Assembly (NCBI GenBank): GCA_039028975.1
Contig: JBCCHB010000114.1
Coordinates: forward strand, 1 to 54,915
Length of the DNA: 54,915 nucleotides
From: JAHBNG01 sp039028975
Lineage (GTDB): Bacteria > Chloroflexota > Anaerolineae > Caldilineales > Caldilineaceae
Reading direction: 5' to 3'
Part shown: positions 42,417 to 50,710 of the stretch, one piece after another
Numbering within the stretch: position 1 is the first letter of the stretch
How the letters are laid out: each line of letters starts with the position of its first letter
The notes under the pieces: generated by a model
Databases searched by the model: none
Told to the model about the DNA's origin: nothing
What the model saw: the letters and a program-made list of their open reading frames with translations, nothing else
Program-made: the position numbers and the translations under genes

Positions 42417-45400
42417 TCATGTACTTCTGTCAGTTACTTCTGTCAGTTGAACGAGTAGTGCATTGATTGTAACCCACGGATCGAGATGCCGCCCTCGTTC
42501 TATGGCTGCTTCAACGTCCTCTAGTGGCATTTTTTTTGCGGCAGCATAAACATGCACACCTGCTATGTCTTTTGCAAATTGAGCATAGCCTCTACTCAAG
42601 CTGTGAGTTGTTAGACCATATATTTCGAGTGCTTGCTTGATGGCACCTTGCTCGGCCAGATAGATTGATGCCAAATAAAAGGCAAACTGTAGTGAGCGGT
42701 AAGCGCGAAACTGAACAGCCAATTGCAGAGCTTGAACGAGACGCGGTTCCGCCCTCTCATAATTCCCAAAAAAGTATTCAGCTATGCCTACTAAGGCTTC
42801 ATCCTGACACAGATTATAGACATGGTTTCGCTTGCGGTCAAGTGCCAAGCTTTCAAGCAGCCACTCCTTTGCCTGAGCGTATCGTCTATCTATCAAGGCT
42901 ATCATCCCCAAGGTGCGCAAACAAGCTGGCATGGCATAGGTGAACCCAAGCTCTTGAACTAGATCGTAAGCCGTTTGTGCCGCGGCTTGGGCTTGCCTGT
43001 AATCACCTACTCCTAATTGAAGGATGGCTCGTCGATTATATGCTCGTACCAGATATGTCTTCAGATTTAGCGGTTGGCAATGCGCGATTAGCTCATCTAT
43101 GGTCGAAAGGGCCATCTCATAACTTTCTAGGCGGTAATGAGCATGGATTAAGTTAAGCAGTGCCTCCGCTAACCCTGCATGCTCCCCAATCTCCCGACTG
43201 ATAGTGACGCTCTGATGCGCTATCTCTTTCGTGCGTTCCAAGTTGTGCAGTCGGTAGGCGATGTCAACTTCGCCCGAATCCCGAAAGGCATACGCTAGCG
43301 CATTCAGCGCCTTGACGATACCCCAGCGATCTTCCAGATCCTGATAAATGTCCAGGCTCTCTTGGTAGAGTGGACGCGCAGATGCGCGTTGCTGAGTGAC
43401 AAAAAACAAACGTCCTTGGCATAACAGGATGGCAGCGCGCTCTGCACGTGTATCTTGCTCGGCTAGCGGTGGGGCTTCCAGTAGGGCCATACCCTCCTCT
43501 AGTAGGTGAGCTGCCTCTTTCCATTGAGTCAATAAAAATCGAAAGGTTGCTAGCCAGGTTAGTATTCTCGCCCGCAATCTAGGTGAATGCTCTTTATCAA
43601 CAACGCATAGCGCCATCTGGCAGGCTTCTGCTCCCTCTTGATAGCGAGCGTACCACTCGTAAAAGCGACCAAGGCTAGTCAATGCCTGCCCGATGCGTTC
43701 AACCTGCTTTTGAGCAACAGCCCACTCCCAAGCCAGGCGCATATTCTCCACATCCGCTTCTATCTCGGCCAAAGCAGTAAATTGATTCGGGCTTTTGAGA
43801 ACGGTTTCGGCCTGCTGTAACGCCGCGGCATAGTAAGCGCTGTGACGTTCACGGGTCTCTCTTTCTTGCTCTGGGTTTTCAGCTAACTTCTTTTCTCCAT
43901 ACTGACGCAGCAATTCATGTATCTGGTAGCGATCATGTTCCTTACTATACTGGAGCAACGATTTGTTGGTTAACGTTGACAAGTTACGTAAAGATGCTGC
44001 GGTTACGGTTTGAGCGGCTTGACGGGTAAATCCGCCACTAAAGAGGGAAAATTGAGAATAGATCGCTTGTTCAGATTCACTTAAATGTTGCCACGAGGTC
44101 TCAAAGACAGCTCGAATACTCCGATGACGTTCGGGCATGTTACGCATGTCGGTCTCTAACACGTCCAGGCTTTGGGTCACTTCCGAGGCAATGTCCGCCA
44201 AGGATAGGGTATCCACCCACGATGCGGCCAATTCGATGCCGAGGGGCATGCCATCCACTAGTCGGCAGATGCGAGCCAAAGCCATTCGATCGTCTACACC
44301 TAAGGCAAAGTCGGGTTGAAGACGCTTGGCGTTCTGGACAAATAGTCGAACTGCTGTGTATTCAACACCATCCTCTGTCTGCTCGGCATCCTCTCTCTCC
44401 TCCCACTTGGGTATGCTTAGTCCGTGAATAGGGTACAGATGCTCCTCATGTAAACGTAAACGCTCACGGGAGGTGGCTAGGATTCGTACATGGGGTGCAG
44501 CCTGTAAGATTTCGCCAACCATATCAACCCCATCTAACAGATGCTCAAAATTGTCTAAAATCATGAGCAGTTGCTTAGCGTGCAGGTAGTTGAAAAATTG
44601 TTTCTTGGGAGAGAGCTTGGGGCTGCGAGATTCCAAGTGAAACCCCAAGGCCTCGGCCATTGTCGGGACAATCTGCTCTGCTGTTTGCAGCGGAGCCAAT
44701 GGGACAAAATAGACCCCATCCATAAAATGTCCCTTCTGAAGCTGCCATTCAGCACAGGCCAGTGCCAGGCGAGTCTTCCCCATCCCACCTGGGCCAAAAA
44801 TGGTCGTTAGCCGAGCGGTCGAGTCCCCAATGAGTTTGTCCAAATCTGCCAGTTCCGTAGTACGTCCCATAAAAGGGGTTGGTTGAGGGGGCAAGTTATG
44901 GCGGATATCAATTTCGGATTGGGCATGCTGCGACAAGCTTTCTTCATCGTTCATCACCTGGTTCATCACATCTTTCTCCCCCTGAGTCGTGGGGAGTGCA
45001 TCAGGCAATGTTTCGTAACTAGCCAAAACTTCTTCCAGCCTAGCCCCAGCCAGCCGGGCACTGACGATTCGTTTCCCAGGCTCTTTTGCCAGCAATTGAC
45101 CAATCAACGCAACCAAATGAGGTGATAAATCAGGCCGTAATTCAGCTAGGTTAGGTAGCGGTTTGCTGGTGATTGCAAGGGCGACCTCCTGTATGCTATC
45201 GCCCTGAAAGGGGCACTGACCTGTCAACATTTCAAAGAGTAGCACGCCCAGTGACCACAGATCTGAGCGTGCATCGGCAGCGCTACCATTGAGAGTTTCG
45301 GGGGCAAGGTAGTCAAGAGTGCCGATGGCAACGCCTGTCTGGGTGACCGATCTGGCATTGGCCAGCCTTGCCACACCAAAGTCAGTCAAAAGGGGCGCCC

Positions 45401-46721
45401 CATCTTTGCTCAATAGAACATTACTTGGTTTCAGATCACGATGGATAATCTGCTGGCCGTGAATGCGAGATAGCGCATCACACAGTTCAAGCGTAATCTG
45501 CAGAATCTGTTTCAGGGAAAGTGGTTCTACTTGGTTCATCCGCTCACGCAGCGATCCACCCTCAATATACTCCATTACTATATATGGTTGTTCCGCATCT
45601 TCAGGTAAAGTGGGAACGACAGCAAGCAGCCTGACGATGTTCGGATGATTCAGTTGACGTAACGCTTCCCCTTCCCGCTTGAACCGTTGCGCCAATTCTG
45701 GAGCGGTGGCGGCGAGGTCAGATCGGAGCGCTTTGATGGCAACCATCCGATTTGTTTGGATATCGCGCCCTTTGTAGACGCGGCCCATCCCTCCTTGACC
45801 AATCAAGTCTGCTTCTAGATCGCCAATTTCATAACGCCCGGCAATGAGGATGGCTGCCGAATTGGAGGGATAGTTACTTGGCGCAATTGTTGTTGGAGAC
45901 CCAACTTGATTTTTGGGCTTGGCATCTGGATTTAACGAGCCGCTGCGAATCTGTTCGTAGAGTGTGACGGTCTCTTCTGACGGTGGGAATCCTAGCTCCT
46001 CTACCAACGTTTCTTGGCAGATTTGGAATTGGCGCAAAGCGGCAGCCTGCTGACCCGATTGAGCATAAAGTCGCATTAACGTTTGATGGGCAGGCTCATG
46101 AAGCGGATCAAGGGAAAGATGACGACGGGCGTGTGGAATGGCCTGCGGAAAGTCTTCTTGGGCACTATGATACTCAATTAGATGTTGCAAAGCCATTGCC
46201 AGCTCTTGGCGCAAGCTGTTGGTTTGGAAGAATTGCCATTCGTCAAAGTCGGGTGCGTCGGCCAACGTGAAACCAGCCATGAAGTCGCTTTGATAGAGAT
46301 CAATGGCTTTCGTTAGCGGACTGAGGCAATCTGGGCATACTTGGTTGCTGGGGTGATCATGGCTTTGACACTCTGCCAACAATGAGCGGAAGTGAAGTAC
46401 GTCTATTTCTACTGTTTGGCCAGAATCACTGGAAGATTCAAAAGCTTGGGATTGCAGCATCACCGTCTCGGCATTAATGATCAAGCAATCTCCCAGCGCT
46501 GATTTGTTGACTGCCCACAACGCGCTGCGTAAGCCCGCTCCGGCGCGACGTTGATCCGCTTCGGGCCAGAACAAGGCTGCCAGGGCATCTCGGCTGTGGC
46601 GTTGTCCTGTGACAGCCAAATAGGCCAGCAAACCAATCGCCTTGCGACGGTTGATCTCCACTGGCTGGCCGTACGCTTGAAGCTTTGGTGAACCGAGGAG
46701 GTGAAACGAGAACTCAGACAT
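42417..46721 (-). CDS. SARP-type regulator fused to Ser/Thr kinase, STAND NTPase and TPR repeats
   Basis: A 1434-residue multidomain regulator. Residues ~1-95 are an OmpR-type winged helix and ~95-265 a bacterial transcriptional activation domain (BTAD) as in AfsR/SARP proteins. Residues ~295-560 are a complete Hanks-type kinase: GQGGMGRVYKG loop (~305), VAIKAL lysine, IIHRDLKPSN (~425) and DFGVARL with all catalytic residues. Residues ~620-900 are an NB-ARC-like ATPase (FGPGGMGKTRLALA ~642; LLMILDNFEHL Walker B). Residues ~950-1425 are TPR-like helices. It would bind DNA, sense a ligand through TPRs, and may phosphorylate proteins. A 7-bp repeat array fills the usual ribosome-site position 4 bp before the ATG. 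Paired direct repeats at 46784-46879 are candidate binding sites. Confidence 0.93.
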   Translation of the reverse strand: MSEFSFHLLGSPKLQAYGQPVEINRRKAIGLLAYLAVTGQRHSRDALAALFWPEADQRRAGAGLRSALWAVNKSALGDCLIINAETVMLQSQAFESSSDSGQTVEIDVLHFRSLLAECQSHDHPSNQVCPDCLSPLTKAIDLYQSDFMAGFTLADAPDFDEWQFFQTNSLRQELAMALQHLIEYHSAQEDFPQAIPHARRHLSLDPLHEPAHQTLMRLYAQSGQQAAALRQFQICQETLVEELGFPPSEETVTLYEQIRSGSLNPDAKPKNQVGSPTTIAPSNYPSNSAAILIAGRYEIGDLEADLIGQGGMGRVYKGRDIQTNRMVAIKALRSDLAATAPELAQRFKREGEALRQLNHPNIVRLLAVVPTLPEDAEQPYIVMEYIEGGSLRERMNQVEPLSLKQILQITLELCDALSRIHGQQIIHRDLKPSNVLLSKDGAPLLTDFGVARLANARSVTQTGVAIGTLDYLAPETLNGSAADARSDLWSLGVLLFEMLTGQCPFQGDSIQEVALAITSKPLPNLAELRPDLSPHLVALIGQLLAKEPGKRIVSARLAGARLEEVLASYETLPDALPTTQGEKDVMNQVMNDEESLSQHAQSEIDIRHNLPPQPTPFMGRTTELADLDKLIGDSTARLTTIFGPGGMGKTRLALACAEWQLQKGHFMDGVYFVPLAPLQTAEQIVPTMAEALGFHLESRSPKLSPKKQFFNYLHAKQLLMILDNFEHLLDGVDMVGEILQAAPHVRILATSRERLRLHEEHLYPIHGLSIPKWEEREDAEQTEDGVEYTAVRLFVQNAKRLQPDFALGVDDRMALARICRLVDGMPLGIELAASWVDTLSLADIASEVTQSLDVLETDMRNMPERHRSIRAVFETSWQHLSESEQAIYSQFSLFSGGFTRQAAQTVTAASLRNLSTLTNKSLLQYSKEHDRYQIHELLRQYGEKKLAENPEQERETRERHSAYYAAALQQAETVLKSPNQFTALAEIEADVENMRLAWEWAVAQKQVERIGQALTSLGRFYEWYARYQEGAEACQMALCVVDKEHSPRLRARILTWLATFRFLLTQWKEAAHLLEEGMALLEAPPLAEQDTRAERAAILLCQGRLFFVTQQRASARPLYQESLDIYQDLEDRWGIVKALNALAYAFRDSGEVDIAYRLHNLERTKEIAHQSVTISREIGEHAGLAEALLNLIHAHYRLESYEMALSTIDELIAHCQPLNLKTYLVRAYNRRAILQLGVGDYRQAQAAAQTAYDLVQELGFTYAMPACLRTLGMIALIDRRYAQAKEWLLESLALDRKRNHVYNLCQDEALVGIAEYFFGNYERAEPRLVQALQLAVQFRAYRSLQFAFYLASIYLAEQGAIKQALEIYGLTTHSLSRGYAQFAKDIAGVHVYAAAKKMPLEDVEAAIERGRHLDPWVTINALLVQLTEVTDRST

Positions 46722-46725
46722 AGCA

Positions 46726-46760
46726 ATTAACGATTAACGATTAACGATTGGCGATTAGGG
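46726..46760. repeat. Heptanucleotide tandem array, 5 x 7 bp, abutting the SARP start codon
   Basis: ATTAACG occurs three times in tandem, followed by the variants ATTGGCG and ATTAGGG. The array begins 4 bp from the ATG (46719-46721, minus strand) and leaves no Shine-Dalgarno sequence, so the copy number of the array could alter translation. Confidence 0.85.
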
Positions 46761-46783
46761 AGTACAGTGTAGAGATTATATGC

Positions 46784-46879
46784 CTTGTGACGGGAATATG
46801 CGAATTATTTTTTCTTGTGATGCGTCTTGTGACGCGGAATAGAAGGAAATTGATTTACTTGTGATGCATTCTGTGACGC
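46784..46879 (-). promoter_or_regulatory. Paired direct repeats, candidate SARP operators
   Basis: CTTGTGATGC at 46814-46823 and CTTGTGACGC at 46826-46835 form a pair with a 12-bp period. A second pair, CTTGTGATGC at 46858-46867 and TTCTGTGACGC ending at 46879, has the same period. A single CTTGTGACGG lies at 46784-46793. SARP proteins are known to bind direct repeats near the -35 box, usually with ~11-bp spacing. The pairs are 63-158 bp upstream of the SARP-type gene, so autoregulation is plausible. They lie on the side away from any other gene. Confidence 0.5.
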
Positions 46880-47098
46880 AAACGGTTGAACTTTATTTTC
46901 AGAGGACGCGCTAGAGGACGCGCATGGTGACAATGGTGTGACAGGCGCGGGGTAAACTGTAGGCATTGAACTTGAACAGATACGTTTCGATAAATCGAAC
47001 CTAAATTCTATATAATATACAAGGAAAAAATGATGAAACTTTTCACTAAATTACGATTAAGGAAAGCAGTTCATATCGGTAATGGTATTGCTTAATTT

Positions 47099-47299
47099 CA
47101 TACGTCAATAGGGCTTAGATTAGTAACAATCTGGGAACATGAAGCCATAACCGATCATATCCTGGAAAGGATCCACTATGCCGAGGTGCCGCCGTGCGTG
47201 GAATATTCGATTATCCCGTATGGAGAGACAGTGATATCGATTGTTGATGTGATGAAGGCCTGGGAAGAAAAGCAAATGGCCGTAATCGGAGAGAGCTGA
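47099..47299 (+). pseudogene. HxlR-family regulator remnant (C-terminal part)
   Basis: Frame +2 encodes HILERIHYAEVPPCVEYSI followed by PYGETVISIVDVMKAWEE, which matches the wing and C-terminal helix of HxlR-type winged-helix regulators (family pattern VPPRVEYSLTxxGxxL...W). The recognition-helix half is missing: upstream in the same frame there is a TAA at 47093-47095, and the short ORF before it (47032-47095) is not recognisable as HxlR. It is a decayed gene. The surrounding spacer 46880-47971 holds no intact gene I can support. Confidence 0.6.
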
Positions 47300-47530
47300 A
47301 GATAAAGCAGGTCCATTCAAATAACGTGGCGAACTACGCGAGTGGCATTATCTTACATAGTAAGGACAAGGCTAAGATCGGTGTTAGAGAACGCCTAAAC
47401 AACTAACTAATTTTCTGTAAACAGCCTCTAGGGCTGTCTTGGTAGATTTGTTAGACCAGGATTTTTCCAAAGCTACGAGTATGGTGATTTCGTCCGTTAT
47501 CAGTACAAAAACAGACCAACGGGTTACATC

Positions 47531-47794
47531 TTGGTATTGGCGATCATCATTGATGGGACGTATTGGGAGATCGAAATATGGTTCTTGTTTGAAATATCGA
47601 TATCAGAGGATACGATAATGAACTGGGTACGCAAGCATTTAACGGTGGAATCGAAAAAGAGAATTTTGCAACTCAAATATGAAAGAGCCGTAAGCGGAAG
47701 AGGTAAACAGACCATTTCAAGTGTCGATATTTATAACGGTGTACTCAACAGCAACCTGTCTACCCTGAGTGAAATCGAAGCAAATCTAGGTTGA
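47531..47794 (+). other. Unassigned open frame, doubtful
   Basis: An 87-codon frame starting at TTG, open further upstream to a TAG near 47428 without an ATG. The product would have a hydrophobic first half and a basic second half (KHLTVESKKRILQLKYERAVSG). No ribosome site, no family recognised. It may be a further relic in a degraded spacer. Confidence 0.2.
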
Positions 47795-47971
47795 GTAATT
47801 CAGTCGTGTTCCTGAAATGATAGGATGCGAATGAAATAGCCTTCGTCGAATCCGAAATGGTCGACCCACACATAGCTCTACAGTCATTCAGAGAAGCCCT
47901 ATGCCGTCTCTTGGCTAATTCACTCTGCGAATTTCTGGGAAGGATAGAACTCTTCTACCTGTCTATAAGAC

Positions 47972-48280
47972 TCAATCGCCTGGAATCGTTTCATGCGATA
48001 CAGGGTCGTTGACCCAGGATAATTGACCGTCGAGCAGTTTCGTCACAAGCATCACGGCTTCATCCAGCGTGCTCAACTGACTGATTTGCTCGTCCGGTAC
48101 TTTGACGCCAATTTCCCGCTCGATGTCGGCGACAATCACCAAAAGCGTTAGTGAATCAATTGCGTCCTCAAACGATTGAAGTGTACTTACTTCATCTTCC
48201 TTGAGTTCTGCCTCCTCCGCAATGATGGTGGTTAGGCGTGACCGAATATCTTGTGCATGGCGTATATTTTGCGTTTTCAT
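47972..48280 (-). CDS. Acyl carrier protein
   Basis: A 102-residue acyl carrier protein when started at the ATG at 48280; a longer frame runs back into the ketosynthase gene and is rejected. The phosphopantetheine attachment site is DSL in FEDAIDSLTLLVIVADIE, in which the usual Gly-x-Asp-Ser-Leu is Ala-Ile-Asp-Ser-Leu. The following helix (REIGVKVPDEQISQLSTLDEAV) is typical. Length is above the ~80 residues of FAS ACPs because of a C-terminal extension (LSWVNDPVSHETIPGD). It lies 4 bp after the ketosynthase stop and must work with it. Confidence 0.85.
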   Translation of the reverse strand: MKTQNIRHAQDIRSRLTTIIAEEAELKEDEVSTLQSFEDAIDSLTLLVIVADIEREIGVKVPDEQISQLSTLDEAVMLVTKLLDGQLSWVNDPVSHETIPGD

Positions 48281-48284
48281 TTCA

Positions 48285-49544
48285 TTATTCCTGTTTGAGT
48301 ATATTATGTTTATCTGTTTTAGAGACCACCAGGCTAACATTCGTTCCGCCGAAGGCGAAGGCGTTGAGTAGAATATGCTCGACGCCTTTAAGAATCTGAC
48401 CTTCTGTGGTAATCCGTAGAGCCATGCCCTCTTCAAGCTGAGTTAGGTTGGGAATAGGGTAGAAGTAGTCAGCCTGCAACGTCCCAAGTGCCGCGATCAG
48501 AGCCATAGGTCCGGACGCGCCCATTGTATGACCAATCATGGACTTGAGGCCGCACAGTGGAATGGTCTTTAGTCGCTCCTGAAAGACTTCCAGTAAGCTT
48601 TCATATTCGACGAGGTCGTTGAGCTTTGTTGCCGTTGCATGAGCATAGATCATGCCGATCTCGGCTGGTTCTAACCCGGCTTGTTGCAGTGCCTTGTTTA
48701 TACAGCGTACTTGGCGGGTAGAGTCTGGCTTAACGAGGTTGAGACTGTCCGAATTCTGAAAAAAACCGCTGAGTTCCGCCAAAATCAGTGCGCCGCGGGC
48801 AACGGCATCCTCATAGGACTCGAGGACAACATAGGCAGCACCATCGCCTAGCGCAATTCCCCTGCGCTCTTTATCAAAGGGGCGGCAGACCAGGGAAGGA
48901 TCATCTTGCTCGCCAGACAGCACGCGCAACCGTTCCCAGCCATGGACCATCAACGGGCAGATCGATAGGTCCGCTCCGCCTGCTATCATCACGCGTTGCT
49001 CCCCATTGCGAATCAGGCGAGCGCCATCCGCAATGGCCGTAAAGCCCGCGGCGCAGGCTGTGCTTACGCATTTAACTATGCCGTGTAGCCCATACTTGAT
49101 GGCAATTTGGCTTGGCGTGGACGCAGGCATATTAACAGGGATGGTTGAGGGAGACATGGGCCGATCATCTTGCAAAAGCGCCCGAAATGGTTCATTCAAA
49201 TCATAGATGTTAATGTTGCCAGATCCGACAATGACGCCAGCTTCATCCGAGTCGACCTCGGTCATATTCAGCTTGGCCTGCTTCATCGCCTGCTCCACGC
49301 AGTGAATGGAGATCATTGATAGGTTGGAACATGTCTTTCGCTCGCGTGGTGACAGACAGCCTGGTATCGGTATCGGATCAAGGCTGGCCCCTAGTTTGGT
49401 CGTCTGCTTTGCCGCATCAAACGTTGTAATTGGGCCAATACCATATTGGCCATGGTAGAGATTTTGGCAGTAGGCCGCAACCTGATTGCCAAGAGGAGAA
49501 GCAATGCCGCTTCCAGTAATAACGACGCGTTTTTTTGAGGTCAT
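48285..49544 (-). CDS. Beta-ketoacyl-ACP synthase, KAS II/FabF-like
   Basis: A 419-residue condensing enzyme from the ATG at 49544 (RVVITGSGIASPLGN is the canonical start; the longer frame includes repeat-derived sequence). The catalytic triad is visible: Cys in VKCVSTACAAGF, His in YAHATATKLND and His in MIGHTMGASG. It elongates acyl chains on ACP by decarboxylative Claisen condensation. Together with the ACP just downstream and the GNAT gene upstream it forms an isolated three-gene set with no fabD, fabG or fabZ, so it relies on the main FAS or makes a specialised lipid or polyketide. Confidence 0.9.
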   Translation of the reverse strand: MTSKKRVVITGSGIASPLGNQVAAYCQNLYHGQYGIGPITTFDAAKQTTKLGASLDPIPIPGCLSPRERKTCSNLSMISIHCVEQAMKQAKLNMTEVDSDEAGVIVGSGNINIYDLNEPFRALLQDDRPMSPSTIPVNMPASTPSQIAIKYGLHGIVKCVSTACAAGFTAIADGARLIRNGEQRVMIAGGADLSICPLMVHGWERLRVLSGEQDDPSLVCRPFDKERRGIALGDGAAYVVLESYEDAVARGALILAELSGFFQNSDSLNLVKPDSTRQVRCINKALQQAGLEPAEIGMIYAHATATKLNDLVEYESLLEVFQERLKTIPLCGLKSMIGHTMGASGPMALIAALGTLQADYFYPIPNLTQLEEGMALRITTEGQILKGVEHILLNAFAFGGTNVSLVVSKTDKHNILKQE

Positions 49545-49639
49545 GAGAAAATCCGAATGGGGATGGGCCATTGACAATCTATTGAGGTTATACTGTGGTT
49601 GGCTATAGATGAGAATAATACAACTGTATTTTGGTCGGA

Positions 49640-49732
49640 TATACTTCGCTAGAAAAGTCTTGTCCCGACTCTTGACTAATCCGCCCTGTGAATTACCGAA
49701 AACAGAGGGCAGAACTTTTCTGGCCATCTATA
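49640..49732. repeat. Palindromic repeat, family C (copy C2)
   Basis: The element runs from TATACTTCGCTAGAAAAGTC to AACTTTTCTGGCCATCTATA, with internal CCCTGTGAATTACCGAAAAC. AGAAAAGT pairs with ACTTTTCT. It extends the ketosynthase frame with a false N-terminus, which is why the start was moved to 49544. Confidence 0.7.
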
Positions 49733-49790
49733 GAACATCCTCAGGTCGTTTCACGACTGTAGCTAAGCATCAGCGGGCGCAAAGCGCCAT

Positions 49791-50327
49791 CTATGACGGA
49801 GCCGAACCTATTTGTGCTTGGGTGTCCTGATTCATACGAGATAGAGCCACGGCTAGTTCCTCAATGGTGGCTTCATAGAGATTACATGGGTACCCGCGTC
49901 GATTGCGTTCTTTCCCTATGGGTCTGGCAAGTAGCGAATACATACGGTTAATATTTTTATCTGTCTCTAATGCATGAAATCTAAACGTTTTTGTCCCGCG
50001 TGCCAGAAAGGTTCGCACGACAAAATGGAGTCCTTCTAACATTATGCGTGTTCGACGTACCGATTCGGCCAAGCCAACAACATATAAAAAGCCCACGTCT
50101 TTATTCTGGTAATCTTTGGCAGGGTTGCCATAGACATAGCCAAGCAGCGCAACCATTTCATCATATTGGGTACCTACCAATATCCCACCCTCTTGAAAAA
50201 GGGTTTGGGTAATCTCCTCAACTGTTTCCCGTTCCGTAAAAAACAGGTCGTCTTTGAGCGACCAAAGAAAATTCTGTACAGCTGCGGCATCGTCTGGTGT
50301 ACACAGCCTGAATTGATATTGGGACAT
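49791..50327 (-). CDS. GNAT-like acetyltransferase
   Basis: A 178-residue protein with a GNAT-like layout: RLCTPDDAAAVQNFLWSL at the N-terminus, the strand GILVGTQYDEMVALLGYVYG, then VGFLYVVGLAESVRRTRIMLEGLHFVV in the position of motif A, and FRFHALETDKNINRMYSLL as motif B. The acetyl-CoA loop is not the standard QxxGxG/A, so the call is less certain than for the GNAT at 39055. AAAGGA lies 8 nt before the ATG. It precedes the ketosynthase across ~250 bp that contain a family C repeat, so co-transcription is possible but not proven. An N-acylating role on an ACP-bound chain is an inference. Confidence 0.7.
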   Translation of the reverse strand: MSQYQFRLCTPDDAAAVQNFLWSLKDDLFFTERETVEEITQTLFQEGGILVGTQYDEMVALLGYVYGNPAKDYQNKDVGFLYVVGLAESVRRTRIMLEGLHFVVRTFLARGTKTFRFHALETDKNINRMYSLLARPIGKERNRRGYPCNLYEATIEELAVALSRMNQDTQAQIGSAPS

Positions 50328-50399
50328 CTATCTTTTCCTTTAACCAAGTAATAGACTAATAACAGAGTCATTGGTGAAATCTGAGAAGCTGTCTGGAAA

Positions 50400-50533
50400 G
50401 TCATCCTAAGGAGCCTGCAGCTCGGTTACGCCGCAAAGCGGCACGAAGGATCTCACGGTTGTTTCAAGCCAAAATGCAGATTCTTCAGCCGCTCCGCTCT
50501 AGGTTGCTTCGCAACTGTAACCAAGCAGAATGA
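50400..50533. repeat. GTCATCC...GAATGAC-type interspersed repeat (copy 2)
   Basis: The stretch begins GTCATCCTAAGGAGCCTGC and ends AAGCAGAATGAC, with GAAGGATCTCACGG and AGATTCTTCAGCC inside, the same plan as 38878-38996. It holds no gene. Confidence 0.5.
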
Positions 50534-50710
50534 CATGCTCTTACCCTTTTCAGACAGCTTCTGAAAAATTTTTCGGTGGACGAGCGTGGAGGAATGACTC
50601 TATACCAAGACTCATCCCTCCAGAGTGAGTTACAGCTCAATTTTTATGGAAGCATCAACATGTTCATCACCTCCTTTCTAATCTGATGATGTTCAGTATA
50701 TAGATGTTTA
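50534..50710. other. Spacer with a strong minus-strand ribosome site and mini-ORF
   Basis: On the minus strand AGAAAGGAGGTGAT (about 50668-50680) is followed at once by a few Met codons and a stop (M-N-M-L-M-L-P), and further on by the inverted pair GGAGGAATGA/TCATCCCTCC near 50590-50625. It may be a short peptide gene with a terminator hairpin or a coincidence. No longer gene was found in 50328-50979. Confidence 0.25.

Noticed and set aside
48281..48436. N-terminal extension of the acyl carrier protein
   Set aside because: It reads through the ketosynthase coding sequence in another frame; the ACP homology begins at the ATG at 48280.
49545..49727. N-terminal extension of the ketosynthase
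   Set aside because: The extra residues come from a family C repeat and precede the canonical FabF start; the ATG at 49544 is preferred.
50664..50684. 3' end of a 16S rRNA gene
   Set aside because: Only ~16 bases match the 16S terminus and no rRNA-like sequence lies upstream.
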